NCBI GenBank assembly: GCA_002840735.1
Contig: PHBY01000005.1
Coordinates: 174,459 to 238,458, forward strand
Length of the DNA stretch: 64,000 nt
Origin: Chloroflexi bacterium HGW-Chloroflexi-2
GTDB lineage: Bacteria; Chloroflexota; Anaerolineae; Anaerolineales; Anaerolineaceae
Direction: 5' to 3'
Shown here: piece after piece, positions 7,976 through 16,338 of the stretch
Position numbering within the stretch: position 1 is the stretch's first letter
How the letters are laid out: each line of letters opens with the position of its first letter
The notes under the pieces: generated by a model
Seen by the model: the letters and a program-made list of their open reading frames with translations, nothing else
Database searches by the model: none
Told to the model about the DNA's origin: nothing
Translations under genes and position numbers: made by a program

Positions 7976-9175
7976 TTATCCTACTTCTTTGAGATAATCA
8001 CGGATCATCAAAGCCGCGGTAGCACCTTCTCCTGCGGCAGCAGCTGCCTGCTTGGTGGAACCCGAACGCACATCCCCTGCAGCAAACACTCCTTTGATTT
8101 TAGTTTGGAGCGTTTTATCCGTGATGATAAATCCCCGGGAGTCTAAATCCACTTTGCCTTTCATCAGTTCGCTGTTAGGATCAAGCCCGATAAAAACAAA
8201 CACCCCATCATAAACCCATTCTTTTAATTCACCGGTGCTTTTATCCTTTACAACCACGGATTTCAATCGTTTCCGGTCATTGGCTTTTAATTCTACAACC
8301 TCATGGTTGACAGTAACTCGCATATTCGGCATGGAAGCGACCTTCTCCTGTACGATCTTGCTGGCATTAAGTTCTGGCAGGAACTCAACAATATCCACCC
8401 GTTTGGCAAATTTTGTTAAGTAAAGTCCCTCCTCTAAACCACTATTGCCACCACCAACAACTAATAGATCTTTCCCAAAATAAAAAGCGCCATCACAGGT
8501 CGCGCAAAAATGAACGCTCATACCCACCAGTTTGTCTTCTCCTGGAACACCCAGGCGGCGATAATGTGCTCCAGTTGCAATAAGCACTACCTTACTACCG
8601 TAACTTCTTTTATTTCGGGTATTAACACACATATATCCGCTTTCTTCCCGTTCCACCTGGGATACATCAGCAGCCTGCAGAATTTCCACACCAAACCTTC
8701 TTGCCTGCCTCCCCATTCGATCCGAAAATTCACTTCCAGGAATACCCTGATCAAATCCCGGGAAATTTTCCATTGACTGTGTCATGCCTGCCTGACCACC
8801 CAACGCACCCCGCTCGATAACCAGTGTTTCAAATCCTTCTCTAGCGAGATAGATCGCTGCAGTCAATCCAGTTGGCCCACCTCCAATGATGATCACATCA
8901 TAAAATGATCGTTTCGCTTCTGTTTGTAATCCCAATTTTTCAGCCAGTTGAGCATTCGAAGGTTCCACCAGAACAGAACCATCCTGAAAAACAATCGTTG
9001 GCACACTACGTTTTCCCTCATTTATCTTTTCAACAACTTCCATAAATTCAGGATTTTCTTCAACATCGATGTTTATATAAGGAATACGTTGTTCACCAAA
9101 AAATTTCTTTGCGCGTTTACAATCAGAACACCAGGTCGTACTGTAAACAATGATCTGGTCAGATTGATTTTCCAT
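7976..9175 (-). CDS. Glutaredoxin-like domain fused to thioredoxin reductase
   Basis: This protein of about 399 residues has two parts. Residues 1-85 are a glutaredoxin/thioredoxin-fold domain with the active site WCSDC (TTWCSDCKRAKKFF) and the cis-Pro region SVPTIVF. Residues 95-399 are a class II thioredoxin reductase: FAD motif GGGPTGLTAAIYLAREG, redox-active CATC (HFCATCDGAFYF), NADPH motif VVGGGNSGLEEGLYL and the C-terminal FAD motif GVFAAGDVR. The fusion should pass NADPH electrons to its own glutaredoxin-like domain or to external partners. The frame can be extended to 9298, but AGGAG at 9181-9185 points to the double ATG at 9178/9175. The 3' end abuts the methyltransferase pseudogene, which runs the other way. 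Confidence 0.93.
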   Translation of the reverse strand: MENQSDQIIVYSTTWCSDCKRAKKFFGEQRIPYINIDVEENPEFMEVVEKINEGKRSVPTIVFQDGSVLVEPSNAQLAEKLGLQTEAKRSFYDVIIIGGGPTGLTAAIYLAREGFETLVIERGALGGQAGMTQSMENFPGFDQGIPGSEFSDRMGRQARRFGVEILQAADVSQVEREESGYMCVNTRNKRSYGSKVVLIATGAHYRRLGVPGEDKLVGMSVHFCATCDGAFYFGKDLLVVGGGNSGLEEGLYLTKFAKRVDIVEFLPELNASKIVQEKVASMPNMRVTVNHEVVELKANDRKRLKSVVVKDKSTGELKEWVYDGVFVFIGLDPNSELMKGKVDLDSRGFIITDKTLQTKIKGVFAAGDVRSGSTKQAAAAAGEGATAALMIRDYLKEVG

Positions 9176-9282
9176 CATTTCTCCTGTCTCATGTAATAAC
9201 AATCCTATTTTATTATACAAATCAGGATGGAAAGTATGATTGTATAAGTCAACTCGTCTATATGTTGAGTTTTTGTGTTTTC

Positions 9283-10629
9283 CTACCCAACCGACCAATT
9301 GAGATTCTCATCTCTTTTGTTCACGATTTTCATAACTGGCCGGCTCCGTACCCATAACCAAATTGTCTGGGTGAAATTTGCAATCGAGAATCCAATTAAT
9401 CCAACATATAAACCTGTATATTCACCAATCACCACCCCTAAACCCAATACGATCAAGACGGTGACCAGAAAAATTGTCATACTCTCAGGGATACCACGTG
9501 TATTTCGGCTAAATAAAATGGCCCCCTGATACCAGGATTGCAGTACACTCAGAATTGGCATTGGTAATCCAAACCAGAATCCAATTCTGGCTAATTCAAC
9601 CAATGAAGGTGGTAGCCCTGATATATAGCTGAACCATAGTAAAGCCAAGGGTGTGGCTGCCAGTATAAAGTGAAGACCGACGAGCGAAATCGATAAATTC
9701 AATGAAAATTTGCGTAATTCTTTGGATGATCCTGGTTGGTCTAGAATTGCCACTACAACTTCATTGAATGCCAGTCCAAGACTACGTAACATAAATATCA
9801 GGCCACTTACGACTGCCCATACAGCCAGAGAATCAAGCGCTCTGGGCATACGACTTAACGCGGCACTACCAATCGGTTGCCAGACCAATGAGAGAAATGA
9901 TGTCAGTGCTAAGGGAATATAAAAAGCGAAAAAAATCTTCCAGGTTAATTTTTCAGCTTTTTGGGCTGGTTTAAGTTGATATTTTAATATGGGTCTTACA
10001 CGAATCCCGGAATAAACCGCTTCTGCCAGGGTGCTCAAACCTTGCGATGTCGCTCCGATAATATACCCAGGAATGGATCCAATCAGCAAGCCGGCGCCTA
10101 ACACAACCACATCAGTACATAAACGCACAATCGTTCCCACACCCACAGCCTGTGAATGGCCAAAGCGGATCATGACACCTTGTTGAAATCGACGATAAGC
10201 GATCGACCAGGACCAGGGTAACATGAACCGCAGTCCCATTCTACCACTCTCGATGATTTCTTCAGGCACCCCCATTAACTCAACGACCACGAAATCATAG
10301 AGTGGGGTAAAAGCTACCAGCAAATGAAGAACTGTTAAAGACGCTCCCATGATCATCATGAAACGAAAAATCTTTTGATATGAATCCCAATCCTTGCTTA
10401 GTGCAGTAGACGCCGATAACAACATGATGATTGGAGCTTCAATAATCAAAGCCAAAGGAAAAACAATCCCTCCATGAGTAGCCAGGCTGATCTCCGGGTT
10501 TGCCAGACGTGCCATCACAGCAGAAATGACTGGCATTTCAACACCCATCAACAACCAGGAGGCAGCTAATGGAAACCAGATCTTAATAATCTTTTTTTGC
10601 TGTATGCTCGCATTAAATATCTTCATCAT
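9283..10629 (-). CDS. MATE-like multi-pass membrane protein
   Basis: This 448-residue protein has about 12 hydrophobic segments in two similar halves, the layout of MATE/MOP-type transporters. It lacks the best-known MATE signature residues, so it is probably a divergent member. The basic loop YRRFQQGVMIRFGHS (residues about 162-176) matches the second-half entry loop LQSWYQGAILFSRN, supporting internal duplication. The substrate is unknown. The start is a double ATG (10629/10626) without a strong ribosome binding site. It lies upstream of the thioredoxin reductase gene on the same strand with a gap of about 107 bases. Confidence 0.75.
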   Translation of the reverse strand: MMKIFNASIQQKKIIKIWFPLAASWLLMGVEMPVISAVMARLANPEISLATHGGIVFPLALIIEAPIIMLLSASTALSKDWDSYQKIFRFMMIMGASLTVLHLLVAFTPLYDFVVVELMGVPEEIIESGRMGLRFMLPWSWSIAYRRFQQGVMIRFGHSQAVGVGTIVRLCTDVVVLGAGLLIGSIPGYIIGATSQGLSTLAEAVYSGIRVRPILKYQLKPAQKAEKLTWKIFFAFYIPLALTSFLSLVWQPIGSAALSRMPRALDSLAVWAVVSGLIFMLRSLGLAFNEVVVAILDQPGSSKELRKFSLNLSISLVGLHFILAATPLALLWFSYISGLPPSLVELARIGFWFGLPMPILSVLQSWYQGAILFSRNTRGIPESMTIFLVTVLIVLGLGVVIGEYTGLYVGLIGFSIANFTQTIWLWVRSRPVMKIVNKRDENLNWSVG

Positions 10630-10667
10630 AGGTCGATGTATTCTAATTCAAAAAGATTATTTGGGTA

Positions 10668-10757
10668 GTGTCCTTTCAATAATTAGCAGTCCAGGTGTTT
10701 TTGGCGTGCAGACGCACGCCAAAAACACCCGCTTGCCCCGATTTATTGAGATGATGC
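10668..10757. repeat. Long palindromic repeat, copy 1
   Basis: The core at 10694-10729 is a perfect 16-bp inverted repeat (GGTGTTTTTGGCGTGC and its complement) with a four-base loop AGAC. Outside the core the arms continue imperfectly: the left arm carries TTTCAATAATTAGC and the right arm carries TTATTGAGATGATGC, which are partly complementary. A second copy with nearly the same core and flanks lies at about 30345-30427. The element contains no coding frame and sits between two convergent-neighbour transporter genes on the minus strand. Confidence 0.85.
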
Positions 10758-10776
10758 TTTGAGTATTTACAAATAG

Positions 10777-11997
10777 CTAATTAAATTTTCTGATAGTAGG
10801 ATGTATCAAATTTATCGTTCCCACTACCAACGTAATAATGACCCCACAAATAATTATCGTAAAAGGTGACCCATACATGTCTGCTAACCATCCAACCAGT
10901 AACGCACCAATAGGTAAACTTCCCTGGAAAACAAGGATGTAGATACTCATTACCCTTCCACGCAGATGGTCAGGAACGTGCGTCTGAATGAGTGAATTGG
11001 TTATGTTGATCACAGACATGAGACTCCAACCAAGAACAACCAATGTAATCATCGAAACAGGTAAAATGCGAAAACTTCCCAACAAGAAAATTGCAAATGG
11101 CATTACCAGACCGCCAAAAGTCCAGATTTTTCCTCTCACCACTCGTGAACCAAGATTTGCAATCATCAATGCTGCAACCAATGAACCTACACCACGTGCA
11201 GAGAGCAATAGTCCATTGGTAGTTACATCTCCACCAAGTACAGTATTCGCCCAGTCCGGCATAAGAGTCATCAAACTGAAACTGAATATTGAAACAGCAG
11301 CCAGGTTAATGAGAAGGTATCGAATTTCAACGTGCCCAACCGCAAATCGCAACCCATCATTTAGATCAGAAAAGGGCGATTTTTTAAGAGCGATTATTGG
11401 ACGTGGTGGCATATTCATCACCAACAATGCACCAATCACACCCAGGAACGATATTCCATTTATGGTAAAACACCATGCAGGTCCTAACCAGGCATAAATA
11501 AGTCCAGCTACGGAAGGACCTACAATTGTACCCAGATTGAATACAGAGCTATTCAATGCAATCGCGTTGGTGAGATCCTCTTTTGGCACCATATCAACAA
11601 CGAATGATTGTCGGGCTGGGGCATCAAAAGCATTGGCTGTTCCTAAAAGAAATGCCAGAACAATAATATGCCATGGTTGAACCATACCTGTGAAAGTCAA
11701 TATTGCTAATATGAAGCCCAACACCATCATTGAAGTTTGGGCAAATAAAATAACCTTTCGTCGTGAAAATCGATCGGATATTAATCCAGAATATAAAGAG
11801 AAAAGCCAGATAGGAACACCACTGGCGAACCCTGCGATACCTAACATCACAGGTGAACCGGTGAGTTCAAATAAAAGATAACTCTGGGCAGTTGCCTGCA
11901 TCCAGGTACCAATCAAGGAAACCATCTGACCACTAAACCAGAGTCTGAAGTTGCGATACTTTAGCGCTGTAAAAGTTTGGGATAATTGTAAGTTCAT
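10777..11997 (-). CDS. MFS transporter (EntS/MFS_3-like)
   Basis: This 406-residue protein has about 12 TM segments and begins with the TALKYRNFRLWFSGQMVSLIGTWMQ signature region of the MFS_3 / enterobactin-exporter-like branch. The loop 2-3 motif is GLISDRFSRRKVILF, and a conserved stretch AFDAPARQSFVVDMVPKEDLTNAIALNS follows at about 125-152. It is expected to be a proton-driven exporter; substrates vary in this branch and cannot be read here. The ATG lacks a strong ribosome binding site. The gene is intact and of normal length. Confidence 0.88.
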   Translation of the reverse strand: MNLQLSQTFTALKYRNFRLWFSGQMVSLIGTWMQATAQSYLLFELTGSPVMLGIAGFASGVPIWLFSLYSGLISDRFSRRKVILFAQTSMMVLGFILAILTFTGMVQPWHIIVLAFLLGTANAFDAPARQSFVVDMVPKEDLTNAIALNSSVFNLGTIVGPSVAGLIYAWLGPAWCFTINGISFLGVIGALLVMNMPPRPIIALKKSPFSDLNDGLRFAVGHVEIRYLLINLAAVSIFSFSLMTLMPDWANTVLGGDVTTNGLLLSARGVGSLVAALMIANLGSRVVRGKIWTFGGLVMPFAIFLLGSFRILPVSMITLVVLGWSLMSVINITNSLIQTHVPDHLRGRVMSIYILVFQGSLPIGALLVGWLADMYGSPFTIIICGVIITLVVGTINLIHPTIRKFN

Positions 11998-12256
11998 GTT
12001 GGCGCTGCTATGTTGCCTATACCATAATCCTGATTTTTCATTGATCAGTTCAGAAATGTTTTTCTAATCTACCACGAATTAATAATATCCAAATTCCTCA
12101 GAAAGATCAAATGACCTGAAGGTTACACAATCATCTGAGCTGACTATATATCTCCATTAAATCATGCTAGAATACATAGGTTATTTATGGCTTTGTCTGA
12201 CCTGTAAGCAGATGAGTTTCAATCTACCTGAAATCAAAAAATTGAAAGGAATATCA

Positions 12257-12769
12257 ATGAGTACAAAATTCTGGAAAACTCCCCCTGAAATGATGATTGA
12301 CGCAAAAAAACAATATAAAGCAACTTTTAAAACCGATGTTGGGGATATCGTTGTAAAATTATTCGCTGATAAAACACCAAAAACCGTAAACAATTTCGTA
12401 TTTCTCGCAAGAGAAGGCTTTTATGATGACACAATCTTTCACCGTGTGATTGATGATTTTATGGCCCAGGGTGGAGATCCTACCGGTACGGGTATGGGTG
12501 GACCGGGTTATAAATTTGGCGATGAATTTCATTCTTCACTAAAGCATAGCAAACCTGGAATTCTTTCCATGGCAAATGCAGGACCAAACACAAATGGTTC
12601 ACAATTTTTCCTAACCCATGTCCCTACACCGTGGCTGGATAATAAACATTCTGTGTTTGGTGAGGTTTCCGAAGGTCTGGACGTCTTACTTTCCATTCCT
12701 GCACGAGATCCTTCCAGACGGAATTCTCCAGCAGTCAAACTGCTTACAATTGAAGTATCGGAAGAGTAA
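12257..12769 (+). CDS. Cyclophilin-type peptidyl-prolyl cis-trans isomerase
   Basis: This 170-residue protein has a complete cyclophilin domain from about residue 18. Key stretches are the [19 protein letters not shown] motif carrying the catalytic Arg and the Phe/Met/Gln set, then [17 protein letters not shown] and the [11 protein letters not shown] loop. It speeds proline isomerisation during protein folding. No signal peptide is seen, so it is likely cytoplasmic. The frame is open upstream to 12164, but AAAGGA before the ATG at 12257 and the start of homology favour the shorter form. It is followed by a strong terminator and so is probably a single-gene transcript. Confidence 0.95.
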   Translation: MSTKFWKTPPEMMIDAKKQYKATFKTDVGDIVVKLFADKTPKTVNNFVFLAREGFYDDTIFHRVIDDFMAQGGDPTGTGMGGPGYKFGDEFHSSLKHSKPGILSMANAGPNTNGSQFFLTHVPTPWLDNKHSVFGEVSEGLDVLLSIPARDPSRRNSPAVKLLTIEVSEE

Positions 12770-12782
12770 ATTCTTCTACTCG

Positions 12783-12818
12783 AAAATCCCTCATCGACTT
12801 GATTGAGGGATTTTTTAT
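12783..12818 (+). terminator. Rho-independent terminator after the cyclophilin gene
   Basis: AAATCCCTCA pairs with TGAGGGATTT around a ten-base loop, followed by a run of six T residues. Confidence 0.9.
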
Positions 12819-12965
12819 TGATGTACTTTCTATTATTATGTTGTTAGGCATTCTGGTAAATTTCTTGAAATTCATTTTTGCTTGATTACCTAGTCCTGAT
12901 GATTTTAGGCTACAATAATGTTATTGATTAATTCTTTTTCACATCATTAAATCTGGGGATTTACT

Positions 12966-15338
12966 ATGGAATTATTCTTAACACCTGCTTCAATCAGTTA
13001 TATCGCACAAACAATTGTATTTCTGGGAATCACCATTTACCTGATATTAAAAAATAACGGCACCAAAGCAAATTTCTGGCTGAGTGTTGCTTTTTCCATC
13101 ATGGTCGCAGCAGGTCTGGCTGGGTTTATTGGTGTATCCAGCCTGCGGTTTCAAGCAGAAGGCATGTTGGTGCATGATACATTATTGGTTTTAGGTTTAG
13201 CTTTACTTACCCAATTTGCTTACAACTTTTCAACCATTAAATTAGTGGGAGAAAAGCAGGCTAAATTAATACTCTGGGTTAACAATTTGCTAACGATTAC
13301 TGCTATTGCATTAAGCGTTGTATACCTGTATCCCTTCATTAATCACCCATTAATAATTTTCGTTCCTATGATCATTAAGATTTTAATGGTTTTAGAAATT
13401 TCCTGGCTGATGATTTTTTTCATTTACATGACAGGCAAATTATCTACACTTGAAACAAATAAAAGTTGGTTTTATCGATTTTTGCATCCACAGGGAAGAT
13501 TGGCAATTGCAGCCCAGGGTTTTGGTTTGTCCTTCATTGTATTGTGGTTTTTCTGGTTATTGAGTATATTGCTATCCATTTATGGATTCAATAATATTTC
13601 CTTTTTTATTTTCACCCTGGTAACACCATGGGCACTGACCTTCTTTGTCATTGCATTAATTAATCAGACGATCCGCAAAGCATCTTTTTTCTTCAAATTC
13701 ATCATCATTATTTTACTGACAACATTTACTGGTATTAGTTCGGCTTCCTGGTTAACCGCACCAGCAAGTGCTGCAAATTTTTTCACCATGTTCTCCATTC
13801 CCAACCTGCACACTATTCACTTTGAACAAAACAATGCCGTATATGAAATTAACTATTCTGAATTTATTTTTTATGAAGATATAGGAAAGGAAATCACATT
13901 TCCAGAAGGTGAAACAACCGTCAGCGAGGAATTAGAATTCACATTCCCATTTTCAGGTGAAAATTGGGAATCCATCTTAATTAATAAAAAAGGATTCGTT
14001 GCCTTCAATGAGAACCCGGTAAACCTGGATAATTTATCCTTGCCTGGAAACCCCAATCCAATCATTGCGACATTGTATGTTAAAGATCTCATGCCATCAG
14101 AAAATAGCACTGTCTTTGTCAATCACCAGGATGATAAAACTATCATCACCTGGTTCCTTGCCTCTGGGGATCCTGACATGGATATCAGTATAAACACACA
14201 ACTCATCCTGACACCGGTCGGTACATTTGATATTTCCTACTATGACGTCCGGGTTTTTGCATTGAATGACCCTTACATACCAACAGAAATGCAACAGGTC
14301 AGTGGTTTCTTTTTAGGATCCAATGACAAATTCCCTACCAGAATAAAATTTGACAACCAATTACCACTGACCAGTATCAATTGGAAAGGTGTATATCAGG
14401 ATTATTATATTGATTTCCGTGATCACTTGCACTGGTCAATTTCCATGCAGTTCATAGCTATGTTGCTTGTTTCTCTGCTAATGTTAGTTCTGTACCCAAT
14501 ACTTATCGAAACCAGCCTTGTAAAACCTATCCAAACAATACGTTCAGGAATTTCCCACGTGGTACAGGGCGACCTAAACGTAAATGTTGAACCTCGTTTT
14601 AGTGATGATTTGGGCCAGACCACTTATGAGTTCAATCAAATGGTCAGGGTTCTGAATGAGAAACACCAGAATTATGAAAATCACATACAGGATCTGGATG
14701 AAAAACTACACCTGCGCAATTTGGAATTGCAACAAACGTTGGATAAGTTAGGCAATGAGATTAATAATCGCAAGAAATTGAAAACCTATCTGGATAAGTG
14801 TATTCAACAAAATAAAAAGCTGGAGATTACAGATGAATTGGGTTGTAATAACCGTACTCAGCTCCTGAATATATTGGAAGATGAAATAAAACGAGCTAAA
14901 AGATACAACACGACATTATCATTTGTCATTGTAGATCCGGATTATCTCCGTATGATAAATGATACCTATGGATTTTCAACAGGGGATGAGGTCTTAAATT
15001 CTTTGGTTGATTTATTAATGAGCAATGTTCGTGAAACCGATATTGTTGGAAGAATCGGTGGTGAAGAGTTTGCTATTATTATGCCTCAAACAATAGGCGA
15101 AGATGCACTGATTGGTGCTAATCGCATCAGAAACCTGATTGGAGCTAATCCTGTCGAAACCAGCAAAGGTCAGATTCGGTTATCTGCCAGTATGGGTGTA
15201 GTAGAGGTTACCAAAGAGGGAGTTGCATCCATAGATTTGCTTCTTCACCAGGCTAATTTAGCACTCGAAACGGCTAAGAAAAAAGGACGTAATCAGGCAG
15301 TTTTATACAACAGTTCCATGGAGAAGACAATTACCTAA
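12966..15338 (+). CDS. Membrane diguanylate cyclase with extracellular nidogen-like domain
   Basis: This 790-residue protein has about seven TM segments (residues 8-255), an extracellular beta-rich domain (about 270-470), another TM (about 490-512), a HAMP segment, a coiled coil (about 565-620) and a GGDEF domain (about 620-785). The active motif is GGEEF (near residue 697) and the RxxD inhibitory site (RETD) is present, so it should make c-di-GMP with feedback control. The extracellular region (ILINKKGFVAFNEN, then IIATLYVKDLMP and TQLILTPVGTFDISYYDV) resembles a NIDO-type domain. The ligand is unknown. It contrasts with the degenerate GGDEF/EAL protein near 2-4.7 kb. Confidence 0.9.
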   Translation: MELFLTPASISYIAQTIVFLGITIYLILKNNGTKANFWLSVAFSIMVAAGLAGFIGVSSLRFQAEGMLVHDTLLVLGLALLTQFAYNFSTIKLVGEKQAKLILWVNNLLTITAIALSVVYLYPFINHPLIIFVPMIIKILMVLEISWLMIFFIYMTGKLSTLETNKSWFYRFLHPQGRLAIAAQGFGLSFIVLWFFWLLSILLSIYGFNNISFFIFTLVTPWALTFFVIALINQTIRKASFFFKFIIIILLTTFTGISSASWLTAPASAANFFTMFSIPNLHTIHFEQNNAVYEINYSEFIFYEDIGKEITFPEGETTVSEELEFTFPFSGENWESILINKKGFVAFNENPVNLDNLSLPGNPNPIIATLYVKDLMPSENSTVFVNHQDDKTIITWFLASGDPDMDISINTQLILTPVGTFDISYYDVRVFALNDPYIPTEMQQVSGFFLGSNDKFPTRIKFDNQLPLTSINWKGVYQDYYIDFRDHLHWSISMQFIAMLLVSLLMLVLYPILIETSLVKPIQTIRSGISHVVQGDLNVNVEPRFSDDLGQTTYEFNQMVRVLNEKHQNYENHIQDLDEKLHLRNLELQQTLDKLGNEINNRKKLKTYLDKCIQQNKKLEITDELGCNNRTQLLNILEDEIKRAKRYNTTLSFVIVDPDYLRMINDTYGFSTGDEVLNSLVDLLMSNVRETDIVGRIGGEEFAIIMPQTIGEDALIGANRIRNLIGANPVETSKGQIRLSASMGVVEVTKEGVASIDLLLHQANLALETAKKKGRNQAVLYNSSMEKTIT

Positions 15339-15342
15339 ATAG

Positions 15343-15564
15343 AATATTCGGCCAGGTCAACGAAAAAAGGGGTATGGGACTCAGCAATTGGCTTTGATTC
15401 TAATCGAGTGTTTGAATCTGGGTATCAAAGAAATCCTGATCCCATGTGATTATGACAATATAGCATCCGCAAAGATAATTGAAGCAAATAGAGGAATCAA
15501 AATAGGGGAGACAACTTCACCCAGAACCAGAAAAAAGGTCTTTCAATATAGAATATCCATTTAA
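15343..15564 (+). pseudogene. C-terminal fragment of a GNAT acetyltransferase
   Basis: An open frame of 73 codons, with no start codon in its first part, reads IRPGQRKKGYGTQQLAL, then ECLNLGIKEILIPCDYDN, then IASAKIIEANRGIKIGE, and stops at TAA 15562-15564. The R-x-x-G-Y-G-T motif is the acetyl-CoA binding loop of GNAT enzymes. The rest matches the C-terminal half of the branch typified by I-R-P-S-x-R-x-K-G-Y. The N-terminal half is missing: the fragment begins four bases after the stop of the diguanylate cyclase gene. This looks like a deletion that removed the 5' half of an acetyltransferase gene. It is not expected to be translated. Confidence 0.85.
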
Positions 15565-15656
15565 TCGCACCTGGTTTTGACGATTGCCAGAGATCGGGTA
15601 AATCTATCAAAAACTATCAGGATGATGAGGGGTTATTAAAAAACATAGATTTTAAA

Positions 15657-15685
15657 TTGAATATGCCCTTGCAACGTTCTACAAT
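15657..15685 (+). promoter_or_regulatory. Promoter for the CBS-domain gene
   Basis: TTGAAT (15657-15662) and TACAAT (15680-15685) are separated by 17 bases. The predicted start near 15692 leaves a leader of about 44 bases before the ATG. The remaining sequence between the acetyltransferase fragment and this promoter shows nothing recognisable. Confidence 0.6.
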
Positions 15686-15735
15686 AAAAATGAAACTCTG
15701 GCTATTCAATTAATGGATTAGAAGGAGGTCACTCG

Positions 15736-16164
15736 ATGATCACAGCACAAAATATATTAGAAATCAAAGGGAAAGATATCTGGACTGTATCACCTGAGGA
15801 TACAGTTTACGATGCGCTTCGTTTAATGGCTCGTGTTGATGTTGGAGCACTTCTGGTTACAGAAGGAGATAAGCTTGTTGGAATTATGTCTGAACGAGAT
15901 TATGCTCGTAAAGTTATACTATTAGGAAAAACATCCAAAGAAACATTGGTAAAAGAAATTATGACCAAAAAGGTTATCTCTATCCATCCGATGCAGACCT
16001 GTGAAGAGTGTATGGATATCATGACAAAAAATAAAATTCGGCATCTTCCCGTAATGATGGGCGGAACATTGCTTGGGGTTGTTTCTATCGGTGATGTGGT
16101 AATGAATATTATTTACAAACAACGCGAGAAAATTAAGGATCTCTCAATTGGTCGATTAATTTAA
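15736..16164 (+). CDS. Two-CBS-domain protein
   Basis: This 142-residue protein consists of a CBS pair. The first CBS domain covers residues about 10-65 (VSPEDTVYDALRLMARVDVGALLV, then GIMSERDYARKVI) and the second about 75-130 (ISIHPMQTCEECMDIMTKNKIRHLPVM, then GVVSIGDVVMNII). Stand-alone CBS pairs bind adenosine nucleotides such as AMP, ATP or SAM and regulate partner proteins; the partner is unknown. A near-perfect AAGGAGGT ribosome binding site precedes the ATG, suggesting strong translation. The gene is flanked by its own promoter and terminator, so it is probably monocistronic. Confidence 0.93.
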   Translation: MITAQNILEIKGKDIWTVSPEDTVYDALRLMARVDVGALLVTEGDKLVGIMSERDYARKVILLGKTSKETLVKEIMTKKVISIHPMQTCEECMDIMTKNKIRHLPVMMGGTLLGVVSIGDVVMNIIYKQREKIKDLSIGRLI

Positions 16165-16202
16165 CAAACCTTGCTTAAGGTAATGAATTAAATATTCAAA
16201 AA

Positions 16203-16230
16203 CAGAAGCAGCTTGTTAAGCTGTTTTTAT
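16203..16230 (+). terminator. Terminator after the CBS gene
   Basis: CAGCTT pairs with AAGCTG around a three-base loop, followed by TTTTTATT. Confidence 0.7.
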
Positions 16231-16278
16231 TAACATCCTTTCACTTAAGATTTTATTTCATTGGGAAAGCTATCCGTA

Positions 16279-16306
16279 TTTGAATGTTTTAATCCCATAC
16301 TATAAT
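16279..16306 (+). promoter_or_regulatory. Candidate promoter for hutU
   Basis: TTTGAA (16279-16284) and TATAAT (16301-16306) are separated by 16 bases. The leader to the ATG would be about 27 bases. Confidence 0.5.
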
Positions 16307-16338
16307 TAACAGTGATTACACATCCTGGAGGAGGTAAC

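Noticed and set aside
10988..11497. Open frame of 169 codons antisense to the MFS_3 gene
   Set aside because: No family resemblance, no ribosome binding site; it mirrors the codon pattern of the transporter.
15565..15656. Possible further gene remnant after the GNAT fragment
   Set aside because: Short open stretches in several frames but no recognisable protein motif on either strand.
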